From positions 1 to 32,252 of the forward strand of contig NZ_JAMJFX010000029.1 of the NCBI RefSeq assembly GCF_023544865.1: DNA of 32,252 nt, in the 5' to 3' direction. Source of the stretch: Phaeovulum molybdatiresistens. Lineage in GTDB: Bacteria > Pseudomonadota > Alphaproteobacteria > Rhodobacterales > Rhodobacteraceae. The notes under the pieces are model-generated. The model saw nothing but the letters and a program-made list of their open reading frames with translations. It did no database searches and was not told the DNA's origin. Positions 24,320-32,252 of this stretch are shown here, one piece after another (within the stretch, counting starts at the first letter, position 1; every line of letters starts with the position of its first letter). Made by a program: the position numbers and the translations under genes.

Positions 24320-24760
24320 ATGCCGACAGCAGCCAAACTTTTTGCCGCGGTGGCCTTGGCGCTGGCGGGGTTCTTTACCGGCGCGCTGGTGCTGCAATAT
24401 CTGCCCGGCGTAGCGGGGGGCGGTCGGCTGCCGCTGACGGCGGCCTCGATCGGGCTTTTGCTGGGCTGGCAGGTGATCGGCCGGTCGGTGGGCCGGGGGA
24501 TGTGGCTTTCGGCGCAGGCGGGCATGCGCGCCGCGGTTTATCTGGTCATTCTGGTGCTGTTCTTCCTCGGCACGCTGCAGATGATCCGCTGGTCGGTGCG
24601 GATGCGCTATGACGGCCCGTTCGAGGCGCTGACCGATATCGTGGGGCAGGGCCTGGACATGGGCGCCGCCGCGCTGCAGCCCGATGTGCTGATCGTGCTG
24701 TTCCTGGGTGGCGCGCTTGCCGGCATCGCCTCGGAATGGGCGCATCGGCGCTGGGTCTGA
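24320..24760 (+). CDS. trgA: TrgA family tellurite-resistance membrane protein
   Basis: This 146-residue inner-membrane protein has about four hydrophobic segments (6-27, 40-54, 70-86, 116-135). Its content and order, in front of trgB and cysK, match the R. sphaeroides trgAB-cysK locus, where trgA contributes to high-level tellurite resistance. The mechanism is unknown. It starts immediately after the cfa stop, so it is probably co-transcribed with cfa. Confidence 0.8.
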   Translation: MPTAAKLFAAVALALAGFFTGALVLQYLPGVAGGGRLPLTAASIGLLLGWQVIGRSVGRGMWLSAQAGMRAAVYLVILVLFFLGTLQMIRWSVRMRYDGPFEALTDIVGQGLDMGAAALQPDVLIVLFLGGALAGIASEWAHRRWV

Positions 24761-24775
24761 GGGGCGGGCACGGGC

Positions 24776-25932
24776 TTGACGTTCCGGTATTTTCTGTATG
24801 GAACCCTGCGCCATCCGCCGCTTCTGGCGCAGGTTCTGGGGCGGGATGCCGAGGGCGTCGCCGCCCGTCTGTCCGGCGTCACGGTGCATGAGGCCCTGTG
24901 CCGGGGCGTGCCGCAGGGCTTTCCCATGCTGTGCGCGGGCGGCGCGGGGGCCCCGGGGATCGTGGTTGAGCTGACCGCCCCCGAGGCCGCCCGGCTGGAC
25001 TATTACGAGTCCGGTTTTTCATTTGAGATCAAGGAAATGCAGGTCGAAACGCAGGCAGGCCCGGTGCCCGCCCGGGTGTTCTGGCCCAAGGCGGCAGGCG
25101 TGTCGTTACAGCCGGGCGGCCCCTGGGATCCGGACGCTTGGGTGCGTGACTGGGGCGATCTGGCCACGTTGGCGGCCGCCGAATTCATGGCGGGCCTGGG
25201 CCGCGTCGCGCCAGAGCGTGCGCGGGCGCGCTATCCCGCGATGCTGGCGCGCGCGGCGGCGCGCCGGCGTGCGGGGGCGGCCAAGCCTGCGCGGCTGCGC
25301 CGCCCGGCCGCGCCCGGTGATGTGCGGGTCGAACAGGCGCAGATCGCCTATGCGGGCTTTTTCTCGGTCGAGGATTACCGCCTGTCGCATCGCCAGTTCG
25401 CGGGCGGGCACGGGCCGTTGCTGGACCGCACGGCCTTTGTTTCCGTCGATGCGGCGGTGCTGCTGCCCTATGATCCGGTCCGCGACCGGGTGCTTTTGAT
25501 CGAACAGTTCCGCATGGGCCCGTTTGCGCGCGGCGATGCCAACCCCTGGCTGATTGAGCCGATCGCGGGCCGCATCGACGCGGGCGAAAACCCCGAAGAA
25601 GCCGCCCTGCGCGAGGCCGCCGAAGAGGCGGGTCTGCGGATCGACCGGCTGATCGCGGGGCCCAGCTTCTACCCCTCGCCGGGGGCCAAGACGGAATATC
25701 TGTATTGCTCATCGGTCTTACCGATCTGCCCGACGATGTTGCAGGCGCAGGCGGGGTCGCGGCCGAGGGCGAGGATATTCGCAGCCACGTGATCCCCTTT
25801 GCCGCGCTGATGGACCTGGTGGCCAGCGGCGAGGCCGACAATGGCCCGCTGCTGGTGCTGGCGCTTTGGCTGGCCCAATTGCGCCCCGAACTGCGCGCCG
25901 ATCTGCCGCCGGGGCCGGTGTCGGGGGGTTGA
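24776..25932 (+). pseudogene. trgB: TrgB-like protein: cyclotransferase plus Nudix domains, frameshifted
   Basis: The N-terminal part (FRYFLYGTLRHPPLL) is a gamma-glutamylcyclotransferase-like domain with the YGTLR start. The C-terminal part is an ADP-ribose-pyrophosphatase-type Nudix domain with box GRIDAGENPEEAALREAAEEAGL near residue 265. The frame breaks at 25706-25710: after EYLYC the first frame becomes SSVLPICPT and ends at 25792, while one base over it reads LIGLTDLPDDVAG and runs to a stop at 25930-25932. A single missing T in TGC-TTC-ATC would restore EYLYCFIGLTDL. Start is TTG 24776. It is either a real loss of function or a sequencing error. Confidence 0.85.
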
Positions 25933-26005
25933 GGCTTTGGCCCCCAGGGCCTAAGTCTTGGCTAACGGTATGAACATGACCACACGAACAGAAAAGGGAC
26001 ATCCC

Positions 26006-27037
26006 ATGCGCATCTGCAACGATCTGGCCGAGGCGATCGGGAACACCCCGCTTGTCAAGCTGCGCCGCGCCTCGGAAATGACGGGCTGCACGATCCTGGG
26101 CAAGGCCGAGTTCATGAATCCCGGCCAGTCGGTCAAGGACCGCGCCGCGCTGTACATCATCCGCGATGCGGTGGCGCGCGGCCTGCTGAAACCCGGCGGC
26201 ACGATTGTCGAGGGTACGGCGGGCAATACCGGCATCGGGCTGGCGCTGGTCGGCGCCTCGATGGGGTTCCGCACGGTGATCGTGATCCCGGAAACCCAGA
26301 GCCAGGAAAAAAAGGACATGCTGCGCCTGGCCGGGGCCGAACTGGTGCAGGTGCCCGCGGCGCCCTATTCCAACCCCAACAACTATGTGCGCTATTCCGG
26401 CCGCCTGGCCGCCGAACTGGCGCGGACCGAACCCAATGGCGCGATCTGGGCCAATCAGTTCGACAATGTCGCCAACCGGCAGGCCCATGTGGAAACCACC
26501 GGTCCCGAGATCTGGGACCAGACCGGGGGCAAGGTCGATGGCTTCATCTGCGCCGTGGGGTCGGGCGGGACGCTGGCGGGGGTGGCGATGGCGCTGCAGC
26601 CCAAGGGCGTGCAGATCGGCCTGGCCGATCCGGAAGGTGCGGCGCTGCACAGCTATTACACCGAAGGCGTGCTGAAGGCCGAAGGCTCCTCGATCACCGA
26701 GGGCATCGGGCAGGGGCGCATCACCGCCAATCTGGAAGGCATCCGCCCGGACATGAGTTTCCGTATCCCCGATGCCGAGGCGCTGCCGGTCGTCTTTGAC
26801 CTGCTGGCGGACGAAGGGCTGTGCCTGGGCGGATCGTCGGGCATCAACGTGGCCGGCGCGATCCGCATGGCGCAGGAAATGGGGCCGGGGCACACCATCG
26901 TCACCATCCTGTGCGATTATGGCACGCGCTATCAGTCCAAGCTGTTCAACCCCGATTTCCTGCGCGCCAAGGGCCTGCCGGTGCCCGCGTGGCTGGACGG
27001 CCCGGGCCGCGCCATCCCCGAGGTGTATGAGGGATGA
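26006..27037 (+). CDS. cysK: Cysteine synthase A
   Basis: CysK makes cysteine from O-acetylserine and sulfide. The 343-residue PLP enzyme shows NPGQSVKDRAAL with PLP-binding Lys44, EGTAGNTGIGLALVGASMGF (substrate loop), and CAVGSGGTLAGVAMAL (phosphate loop). AAAAGGGA lies six bases before ATG 26006; upstream ATG 25958 is less likely. The stop overlaps the mscS ATG (ATGATG). In R. sphaeroides cysK sits beside trgAB and adds to tellurite resistance. Confidence 0.96.
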   Translation: MRICNDLAEAIGNTPLVKLRRASEMTGCTILGKAEFMNPGQSVKDRAALYIIRDAVARGLLKPGGTIVEGTAGNTGIGLALVGASMGFRTVIVIPETQSQEKKDMLRLAGAELVQVPAAPYSNPNNYVRYSGRLAAELARTEPNGAIWANQFDNVANRQAHVETTGPEIWDQTGGKVDGFICAVGSGGTLAGVAMALQPKGVQIGLADPEGAALHSYYTEGVLKAEGSSITEGIGQGRITANLEGIRPDMSFRIPDAEALPVVFDLLADEGLCLGGSSGINVAGAIRMAQEMGPGHTIVTILCDYGTRYQSKLFNPDFLRAKGLPVPAWLDGPGRAIPEVYEG

Positions 27038-29439
27038 TGCATCTGCTGCGGCTTGCCGCCGTTCTTCTGCTGCTGGCGCTGCCAGCGACCGCGCAAGAGG
27101 CCGAGGCCCCGGACTATGCCGTCTGGGAACGCGAGGCGCAGACGGTGCAGCAAGCCGTGGGCGACCCCGCCGTCGGCGATGAACGCCTGTCGCAGCTTCG
27201 CGCCGAGGTGGTCAAATGGCGCAACACCTTCACTGCGGCGCAGGGCGTCAATGCCGACCGGATCGAGACGGTGCGCGGCCAGATCCTGGCCCTGGGCCCG
27301 GCCCCCGCCGAAGGTGAAACCGAAGATCCCGCGATCGCGGCGCGCCGCGCCGAATTGGCCGAGACGCTGGCCAGCCTGCAGGCACCCCGCATCGCCGCAG
27401 CCGAAGCCGCGACCGAGGCCGACGGCCTGATCCGCAGCATCGATCGGCTGGTGCGTGAACGTCAGGCCGACAAGCTGTTGCGGCTGTCGCCATCGCCTGC
27501 AAATCCGGTCAACTGGCCCGCCGCAGTGTCACTGGTGCGCTGGATGGGCGCGTGGATCTATGACGAAACCGTCTGGCGCTTCACCCGGCCGATCAACATG
27601 GAAACCTTGCGCAACAATGCGCCGCTGGTCGCGGTGCTGGTGCTGGTGGCGGGGGTGCTGCTGACGCGGGGCGGGCACTGGATGGGCCAGCTGACGCAAT
27701 GGCTTCTGGCCCGGACGCAGATGCGCGGGCGCGGGCTGATATCGGAACTGGTGTCGCTGGGGCAGGTGGTGCTGCCATTCCTGGGGGCGCTGATGCTGGC
27801 CACGGCGCTGGACAAGACCGGGATGTTCGGCCCGATCCTGCTGGCGCTGTTCGGGGCGCTGCCGGGATTGCTGCTGGTGGTTCTGGCGGGCTGGTGGCTG
27901 GGCGCGCGGGTCTTTGGTGCGGGCGCGGGCGCGCTGGCGCTGCCCGATGAGGCGCGGGGCGAGGGCCGCTTTCACGCGCTGACGATGGGCCTGGCGCTGG
28001 CGCTTTACGGATTGCTGCAGGAATGGATTGCGCCGCGCGCGCAGGATTATCTGGGCGGGGCAGGGACCATTCCCGCCGACAAGGCGCAGGAAGTGGCGCT
28101 GCGCGCGGATGCGGCGATGGCGGTGCTGTCGGTGCCGCTGCAGATCTTCGCCGCCCTGGCGCTATTCCGCATGGGGCAGTTGCTGCGCCGGCGCGCGGTG
28201 GCGGCGACCCGCGCGGGCGAGGATGCCGAATTCCGGCTCAAGCTGATGGCGTGGCTTGGCAATGCGACGATCGTGATTGCGGTGGTGGCGCCCGCGCTGG
28301 GGCTGATCGGCTATGTCAGCGCGGCCGATGCGCTGATCTGGCCCGCGATCATGACGCTGGCGGTGCTGGCGGTGGTGGGCCTGCTGCAGGGCTTTGTCGC
28401 CGAACTTTACGGCGTGCTGACCCGGCGCGAGGATCGCCTGGCCGAGGATCTGGTGCCGGTGATCGCGGGCTTCGTCCTGATCCTTCTGGCGTTGCCGGTG
28501 TTGGCGCTGATCTGGGGCGCGCGCCCCGAGGACCTTATGGAACTCTGGACCCAGGCGAAGGCCGGTGTCTCGCTGGGGGGCGTGCGGATTTCACCGATGG
28601 TCTTCGTGACCTTCGTGGTGGTCTTTGGCATCGGCTTTACCATCACGCGGCTGCTGCAGGGGGGCTTGCGCAGCTCGATCCTGCCCAAGACGCGGCTGGA
28701 CAAGGGCGGGCAGAACGCCATCGTTTCCGGGGTCGGCTATCTGGGCATCTTCCTGGCCGCGATCCTGGCGATTTCCTCGGCCGGGATCGACCTGTCCTCG
28801 CTGGCCATCGTTGCGGGGGCGCTGTCGGTCGGCATCGGTTTTGGCCTGCAGAACATCGTGTCGAACTTCGTCTCGGGCATCATCCTGCTGATCGAACGCC
28901 CGATTTCCGAAGGCGACTGGATCGAGGTCGGCGGCCAGATGGGCACCGTCAAGGCAATCTCGGTGCGATCCACCCGGATCGAAACCTTCGACCGGACCGA
29001 GGTGATCGTTCCCAATGCCGATCTGGTCTCGGGGCAGGTCACGAACTGGACGCGGGGCAACCTGACGGGGCGGGTGATCGTGCCGGTCGGTGTGGCCTAT
29101 GGCACCGATACCCGCCGGGTCGAAAAGATCCTGACCGAGATTGCGGAAAACAATCCGCTGGTGATGATGAACCCGCCGCCGCGCGTGCTGTTCACCGGGT
29201 TCGGCGCCGACAGCCTGAATTTCGAAATCCGCGCGATCCTGTCGGATGTGAATTTCGGCGTCTCGGTCAAGTCCGAGATGAACCACGAAATCGCCGCCCG
29301 CTTCGCCGCCGAGGGGATCGAGATCCCCTTTGCCCAGCGCGACGTCTGGCTGCGCAATCCCGAGGCCTTGCGCGCCGCCAGATCGGGCCCCGCCGGGCAA
29401 GCCAAGCCCGACCCGGCCGCCGAAAGCCAGCCCGGCTGA
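27034..29439 (+). CDS. Large MscS-type mechanosensitive channel with DUF3772 domain
   Basis: This 801-residue inner-membrane protein has a signal peptide (1-20), a periplasmic mostly helical domain (DUF3772-type, about 25-190), then many membrane segments between 200 and 590. The MscS core follows: pore helix GALSVGIGFGLQNIVSNFVSG, IERPISEGDWIEVGGQMGTVKAISVRSTRI (beta domain) and the C-terminal mixed domain with VIVPVGVAYGTD. Such channels open on membrane tension and release solutes at hypo-osmotic shock. The start overlaps cysK. The Pro-rich tail is dispensable-looking. Confidence 0.93.
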   Translation: MMHLLRLAAVLLLLALPATAQEAEAPDYAVWEREAQTVQQAVGDPAVGDERLSQLRAEVVKWRNTFTAAQGVNADRIETVRGQILALGPAPAEGETEDPAIAARRAELAETLASLQAPRIAAAEAATEADGLIRSIDRLVRERQADKLLRLSPSPANPVNWPAAVSLVRWMGAWIYDETVWRFTRPINMETLRNNAPLVAVLVLVAGVLLTRGGHWMGQLTQWLLARTQMRGRGLISELVSLGQVVLPFLGALMLATALDKTGMFGPILLALFGALPGLLLVVLAGWWLGARVFGAGAGALALPDEARGEGRFHALTMGLALALYGLLQEWIAPRAQDYLGGAGTIPADKAQEVALRADAAMAVLSVPLQIFAALALFRMGQLLRRRAVAATRAGEDAEFRLKLMAWLGNATIVIAVVAPALGLIGYVSAADALIWPAIMTLAVLAVVGLLQGFVAELYGVLTRREDRLAEDLVPVIAGFVLILLALPVLALIWGARPEDLMELWTQAKAGVSLGGVRISPMVFVTFVVVFGIGFTITRLLQGGLRSSILPKTRLDKGGQNAIVSGVGYLGIFLAAILAISSAGIDLSSLAIVAGALSVGIGFGLQNIVSNFVSGIILLIERPISEGDWIEVGGQMGTVKAISVRSTRIETFDRTEVIVPNADLVSGQVTNWTRGNLTGRVIVPVGVAYGTDTRRVEKILTEIAENNPLVMMNPPPRVLFTGFGADSLNFEIRAILSDVNFGVSVKSEMNHEIAARFAAEGIEIPFAQRDVWLRNPEALRAARSGPAGQAKPDPAAESQPG

Positions 29440-29471
29440 CGCCGCCGAAAGGCGCGTCCCATGCTTCATGG

Positions 29472-29520
29472 TCTTCGGCTTTGCAGAAATATCCCGGGGG
29501 TCCGGGGGCAGGGCCCCCGG
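29472..29520. repeat. Dispersed gene-end element, locus 4
   Basis: TCTTCGGCTTTGCAGAAATAT followed by CCCGGGGG (29472-29500) matches the 27-bp repeat of 18946 in reverse orientation. Behind it, CCGGGGGC-AGG-GCCCCCGG (29502-29520) forms a strong hairpin. It lies between the convergent ends of mscS and the AI-2E gene. Confidence 0.7.
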
Positions 29521-29544
29521 GCGCGCGTCATCAGGCGCGCGCCA

Positions 29545-30657
29545 TCAGCCGTGATGATCCTCGGGCAGGCCCTCGCGCGACAGCAGGACCGCGACGGGCC
29601 GGAAGGTCGGTGACTGGGCACAGACGATCATCAGCGCCACCATGATCGGCACCGCCAGGAACATCCCCGGCAGCCCCCAGACCGCCCCCCAGAACGCCAG
29701 CGAGGCGATGATGCCAAAGGACGACAGCCGCAGCGCCTTGCCCATCAGCATCGGGTCGATGACATTGCCGATCACGAATTGCACGATCGCCACCGACACC
29801 AGAATGCCTAGCGCCGCGGATGGCTCTTGCGTCAGGATATAGACCGCCAGCGCCGCCACCCCCGTCGCGATGATCGACCCGATCGAGGGGATGAAGTTCA
29901 GCGCGAAGGTCAGCACCGCAACCGGCATCGCCAGCCCGAAGCCCCCCAGCTTGAAGATGAAGAACACCACCGTCGCCGTGACCGCGCTGACTGCGGCCTT
30001 GACCATCAGGTAATGGTTCACCCGCCGCATGATCGTGCCCACCGTGCGCGCTGCGCGCTCGGCGCGGACATGGTCGCCCAGCAGGCTTTCCAGCTTGGCA
30101 TGAAACCAGACCCGTTCGGCGAACAGGAAGCCCACGAACAGGATGATCAGAACGGTCGCCGACAACAGGCTTGAGGCCTGCCCGGCCATCGCCGTCAGGT
30201 AACCCGCGATCTCGATGCTCTGGATCGAGGTCAGCACAGCCGCCTCGACATCCTCGCCCATCCATCGGAACAGTTCGGCAATGGCGCGCTGCGCAGGCCC
30301 GGCATAGGCCAGGATCATCGTCACCACCTCATTGGCCTGCGCCAGCAGGACCGCGCTGGCCGTCAGCAGGCCCGATGCGATCAGCGCCAGCGCCACCACC
30401 GAGGCCAGCCAGTTCGGCACCCGGATCGGTCCGATCTGCACCCGCGCGATCGCATTGATCGCTTCAGACGTCAGCGAGAACAGGATGATCGCTATCGCAA
30501 GCGAAATCAGGATGAAGCGCGCCTGCACCAGCAAGAACAGCACCAGCGCAAAGGCAATCAGCCCCAAAAGGATCGTGGGCAGGCGCATGGTCTCGCGCAT
30601 CGTCGGTGCCCGGCGCAGCACATTCGGCCCGCTGTTGTCTTTCATCTTCGGTGCCAT
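29545..30657 (-). CDS. AI-2E family transporter (permease-like)
   Basis: This 370-residue inner-membrane protein has about eight hydrophobic segments, including FLLVQARFILISLAIAIILF, a long middle cytoplasmic or coupling region (WFHAKLESLLGDHVRAERAART), and the C-terminal block GGFGLAMPVAVLTFALNFIPSIGSIIATG with VIDPMLMGKALRLS, all typical of the AI-2E/TqsA-PerM family. Substrates of most members are unknown; autoinducer-2 export and ion exchange have been proposed. ATG 30657 follows AAGGA; the next ATG at 30645 is also possible. Convergent to mscS. Confidence 0.9.
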   Translation of the reverse strand: MAPKMKDNSGPNVLRRAPTMRETMRLPTILLGLIAFALVLFLLVQARFILISLAIAIILFSLTSEAINAIARVQIGPIRVPNWLASVVALALIASGLLTASAVLLAQANEVVTMILAYAGPAQRAIAELFRWMGEDVEAAVLTSIQSIEIAGYLTAMAGQASSLLSATVLIILFVGFLFAERVWFHAKLESLLGDHVRAERAARTVGTIMRRVNHYLMVKAAVSAVTATVVFFIFKLGGFGLAMPVAVLTFALNFIPSIGSIIATGVAALAVYILTQEPSAALGILVSVAIVQFVIGNVIDPMLMGKALRLSSFGIIASLAFWGAVWGLPGMFLAVPIMVALMIVCAQSPTFRPVAVLLSREGLPEDHHG

Positions 30658-30984
30658 TCCGTCCTTGCAGGGCCAATCCCCGCCGTCATCTGCCCGCGCG
30701 CGCGCTTGCGCCGCGCCACGGTAAGGTCCGCGCCCGCCCATGACAAGCCCGCCCATGACAAGCCCGCACAGACCCCGCGTGCGCTGTCCCTTCCCCGATG
30801 GCACAATCAGCCCGTCATCGCGATAGCCGCCCGGAAATTCCAACGCCGGCTGGTGTGAAGTCGCTCGGCAGAGCCTATGCGCCAAACGCCCCGCGGCGCC
30901 CGGTCCCATCCCGACGGCAAATCCGCAATTCCCACGAACGCCCCCTTGCGCAACCCGCCCGTTTGCGGTTACAGAACGCCCCAC
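30658..30984. other. Intergenic stretch with a 15-bp tandem repeat
   Basis: About 330 bases before tRNA-Ser hold no convincing gene on either strand. A perfect 15-bp duplication, GCCCATGACAAGCCC, lies at 30736-30750 and 30751-30765. Near the tRNA a promoter-like TTGCGC (30946-30951), 17 bases, TTACAG (30969-30974) is present. Confidence 0.6.
30946..30974 (+). promoter_or_regulatory. Likely promoter of tRNA-Ser
   Basis: TTGCGC, a 17-base gap and TTACAG, ending ten bases before the tRNA, fit a weak sigma-70 promoter. The -10 match is poor (TTACAG against TATAAT), so this is only probable. Confidence 0.45.
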
Positions 30985-31074
30985 GGAGAGGTGGCCGAGT
31001 GGTCGAAGGCGCACGCCTGGAAAGTGTGTAGGCGGGGAACCGTCTCGAGGGTTCGAATCCCTCTCTCTCCGCCA
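30985..31074 (+). tRNA. tRNA-Ser (GGA)
   Basis: This is a 90-base class II tRNA with encoded CCA. The acceptor GGAGAGG pairs with TCTCTCC (last pair G-T). The anticodon loop CTGGAAA gives anticodon GGA. A long variable arm (GTAGGCGGGGAACCGTCTC) and T arm GAGGG-TTCGAAT-CCCTC follow. DNA beyond it is more AT-rich and carries foreign genes. Confidence 0.97.
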
Positions 31075-31332
31075 CTTACCATTGAAAAATAAAGAAAATT
31101 TTAGGGTTTGGCAGATCTACCCGCCAAATCGCCCGCCATTGCTTTTGCGCTTGGCCGCGGCCAGTTGCGACAGTCTATAATCAAGATTCGGCGCTCCGCC
31201 CGATTGGCGTTTCGATGCGATCTTGGCCAATGTTCATCGAAAACCTCTCTCGAAGGTCGAGACATTGCAGTGCCGCCATGATCGTCCTCGGGTAAGTCAT
31301 ACACTCTTCCCGAGCGGAAAAGCTTATATCGA
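31075..31332. other. AT-richer stretch next to tRNA-Ser, no clear gene
   Basis: The first 30 bases are AT-rich (TTGAAAAATAAAGAAAATTT). A small minus-strand frame (31101-31304 or from an internal ATG) gives a basic peptide of up to 67 residues that I do not recognise. No integrase, and no repeat of the tRNA 3' end, was found here. Confidence 0.45.
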
Positions 31333-32178
31333 TTAAGCCGCCTCGACCGAGTTCAGCCCCCTCACGATTTCGATGATCTGACTCGCTTGGTCCTTCGGGA
31401 ACACGCCGACGATGCCCTGACTGTCGAAATCTGTGTAGGGACTTTCGTAGAAGTTCTTGGGATCGACAAAGCCCGTTTCAGCCAGCGCGTCGATGATCCG
31501 ATCAAGGAACTCAAGCTGATCGGCAGTGAGTTGACGATCAGCGATGAAGCCGCTGAATGCCGCTTTTGCGGCGGCGCGATCCAGCCCGGTGAGGGAGCGG
31601 AGGAAGTGCGCCAACCCTTCCTCGGCCTTGATGGCAGCCAGATCTTCGGTTGCGACGATGCCGTGCTCCAATAAGAAGCGTTCGAGTTCTTCCAAGTCTT
31701 GCACGGTCAATGGCTCGGCTTTTCGGAGCTTGATCAGCGTGATGTGGTCCCTGTGAACCTCGATGAAACGGCGGACCTTCATCTTGAAACGCCCCTTATC
31801 CACGCCGGAACCAACATCGGGCAGGTGGACACCTTCCCCTTCACCGATCTCGTCCTCGAAGTCGGTAATGACGATCTTGCGCTCTGTCGGTTTGATCAGT
31901 TCGACCAAGTCCCTGAGGCGACGGCGAATGTCGTCCAGAATTTCGACGGTGACATCGACCCAAAACTCGTCGGTCTGCATGTCTAGGATCAGCGGCATCT
32001 GCTTGGCTACAAGCGGCACATTCGACAGGGCCTCCAACGCGGATGCGACGCTCACCATCCGCTTCTGGAGTTTTTCAAACCCAACATCACCTTCAAGCAG
32101 CAGTAGCTGTGCATTCAGCACGAGTAGGTCAAACTGCTTTGCCGGAAGTGGGTCGTCCTTATGAGCCGATGGCAGCCC
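31333..32178 (-). pseudogene. hsdR: Type I restriction enzyme R subunit, C-terminal fragment
   Basis: About 280 residues match the C-terminal helical domain of EcoEI-type HsdR, which contacts the methylase-specificity complex. Landmarks in order are DDPLPAKQFDLLVLNAQLLLLEGD, MQTDEFWVDVTVEILDDIRRRLRDLV, RKIVITDFEDEIGEGEGV, ELERFLLEHGIVATEDL, LTADQLEFLDRIIDAL and FYESPYTDFDSQGIVG. The nuclease and helicase domains are missing. The coding sense simply enters from the IS end at about 32178, with a stop a few codons further, so the gene has been cut by the insertion. Its base composition is less GC-rich than the core genes. Confidence 0.88.
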
Positions 32179-32252
32179 TGGCCTGCTACCGGTTTCGTGG
32201 ACAGCAGGTTAAGCTAGCATAGCGCGTGCCTCGAACTCCATGGGGCTGATGT
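32179..32252 (-). mobile_element. IS3-type insertion sequence end, partial
   Basis: On the minus strand the last codons of an IS3-family transposase (OrfB) are visible at 32250-32209: ISPMEFEARAMLA then TAA; the ending SPMEFE-like is common there. Between the stop and hsdR, a terminal-repeat-like sequence reads TGGCCTGCTACCGG on the plus strand from 32179, then TTTCGTGGACA to 32203, with the TG start typical of IS3 elements. The rest of the element lies outside the window, so the family member cannot be named. Confidence 0.75.

Noticed and set aside
20168..24889. Long antisense frames over the PLP enzyme, photolyase and cfa
   Set aside because: All three show shadow composition and no recognisable motif, whereas the plus-strand proteins are complete family members.
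28023..29645. 540-codon frame overlapping the MscS gene in another frame
   Set aside because: Gly/Arg/Asp-rich shadow. The MscS frame carries signal peptide, membrane segments and the MscS signature.
30736..30765. 15-bp tandem duplication as an attachment site
   Set aside because: It lies upstream of the tRNA and does not repeat any tRNA sequence. Simple slippage is the better explanation.
31101..31304. 67-codon minus-strand ORF beside tRNA-Ser as an integrase remnant
   Set aside because: No recombinase motif (R-H-R-Y) is visible, and the peptide resembles no family I know. Left as unassigned sequence.

Overview
The window is about 32 kb of high-GC DNA, almost certainly from an alphaproteobacterium of the Rhodobacterales (Rhodobacter/Paracoccus-like). 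This rests on a circularly permuted two-piece tmRNA gene with tag ANDNRAPVALAA, a ChpT-type phosphotransferase, an alpha-type SspB, a trgA-trgB-cysK tellurite-resistance locus of the kind known from Rhodobacter sphaeroides, an olsBA pair, and a Dnr/NnrR-like Crp/Fnr regulator. Most of the window is densely packed core chromosome. The two ends look less ordinary: a decayed reading frame at the left, and foreign DNA (a truncated type I restriction gene and an IS3-type insertion sequence end) at the right, beyond a tRNA-Ser gene.

Left part (1-4.1 kb): a broken ORF, a CspA-type cold shock gene with its terminator, a DUF982 small protein, a PlsC acyltransferase, a secreted GH128-like glucanase and a Crp/Fnr regulator. 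From 3.4 to 8.8 kb lies the most coherent module, for oxygen-independent ubiquinone synthesis. ubiT-ubiU-ubiV run leftwards with ATGA overlaps. ubiD-ubiX (decarboxylation of the ring with prenyl-FMN) run rightwards. A perfect TTGAC-N4-GTCAA Fnr/Dnr-type palindrome sits in the only gap between them. The adjacent Crp/Fnr gene has its own perfect TTGAT-N4-ATCAA box upstream and carries the E-x-x-S-R recognition motif expected to read such sites. A switch to anaerobic quinone synthesis under a dedicated regulator is the simplest reading.

Middle part (8.8-18.5 kb): a hotdog thioesterase, a pirin, two nearly identical tRNA-Asp genes behind a good promoter, a small membrane protein, proA, chpT divergent from a DUF3553 gene, olsB-olsA (ornithine lipids), small proteins (unknown, ribbon-helix-helix, DUF4169), fumC, sspB and an NTF2-like protein. 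Just upstream of the last two, on the same strand, is the permuted ssrA gene. The tmRNA and the adaptor that delivers its tagged products to ClpXP are therefore neighbours, with one unknown gene between them.

Right part (18.9-32.2 kb): three 27-bp tandem palindromic repeats, a PotD-like periplasmic binding protein divergent from a class V PLP enzyme, then a rightward stress/envelope block: photolyase, cyclopropane fatty acid synthase, trgA, trgB (with an apparent 1-base frameshift), cysK and a large MscS channel. An AI-2E family membrane protein is convergent to it. After tRNA-Ser(GGA) the composition becomes more AT-rich, and an hsdR 3' fragment is cut by an IS3-type element at the window edge. 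A short sequence, TTCGGCTTTGC-GAAATAT or a relative, paired with a GGGGGC/GCCCCC hairpin, recurs at four gene ends and looks like a dispersed terminator-like repeat family.
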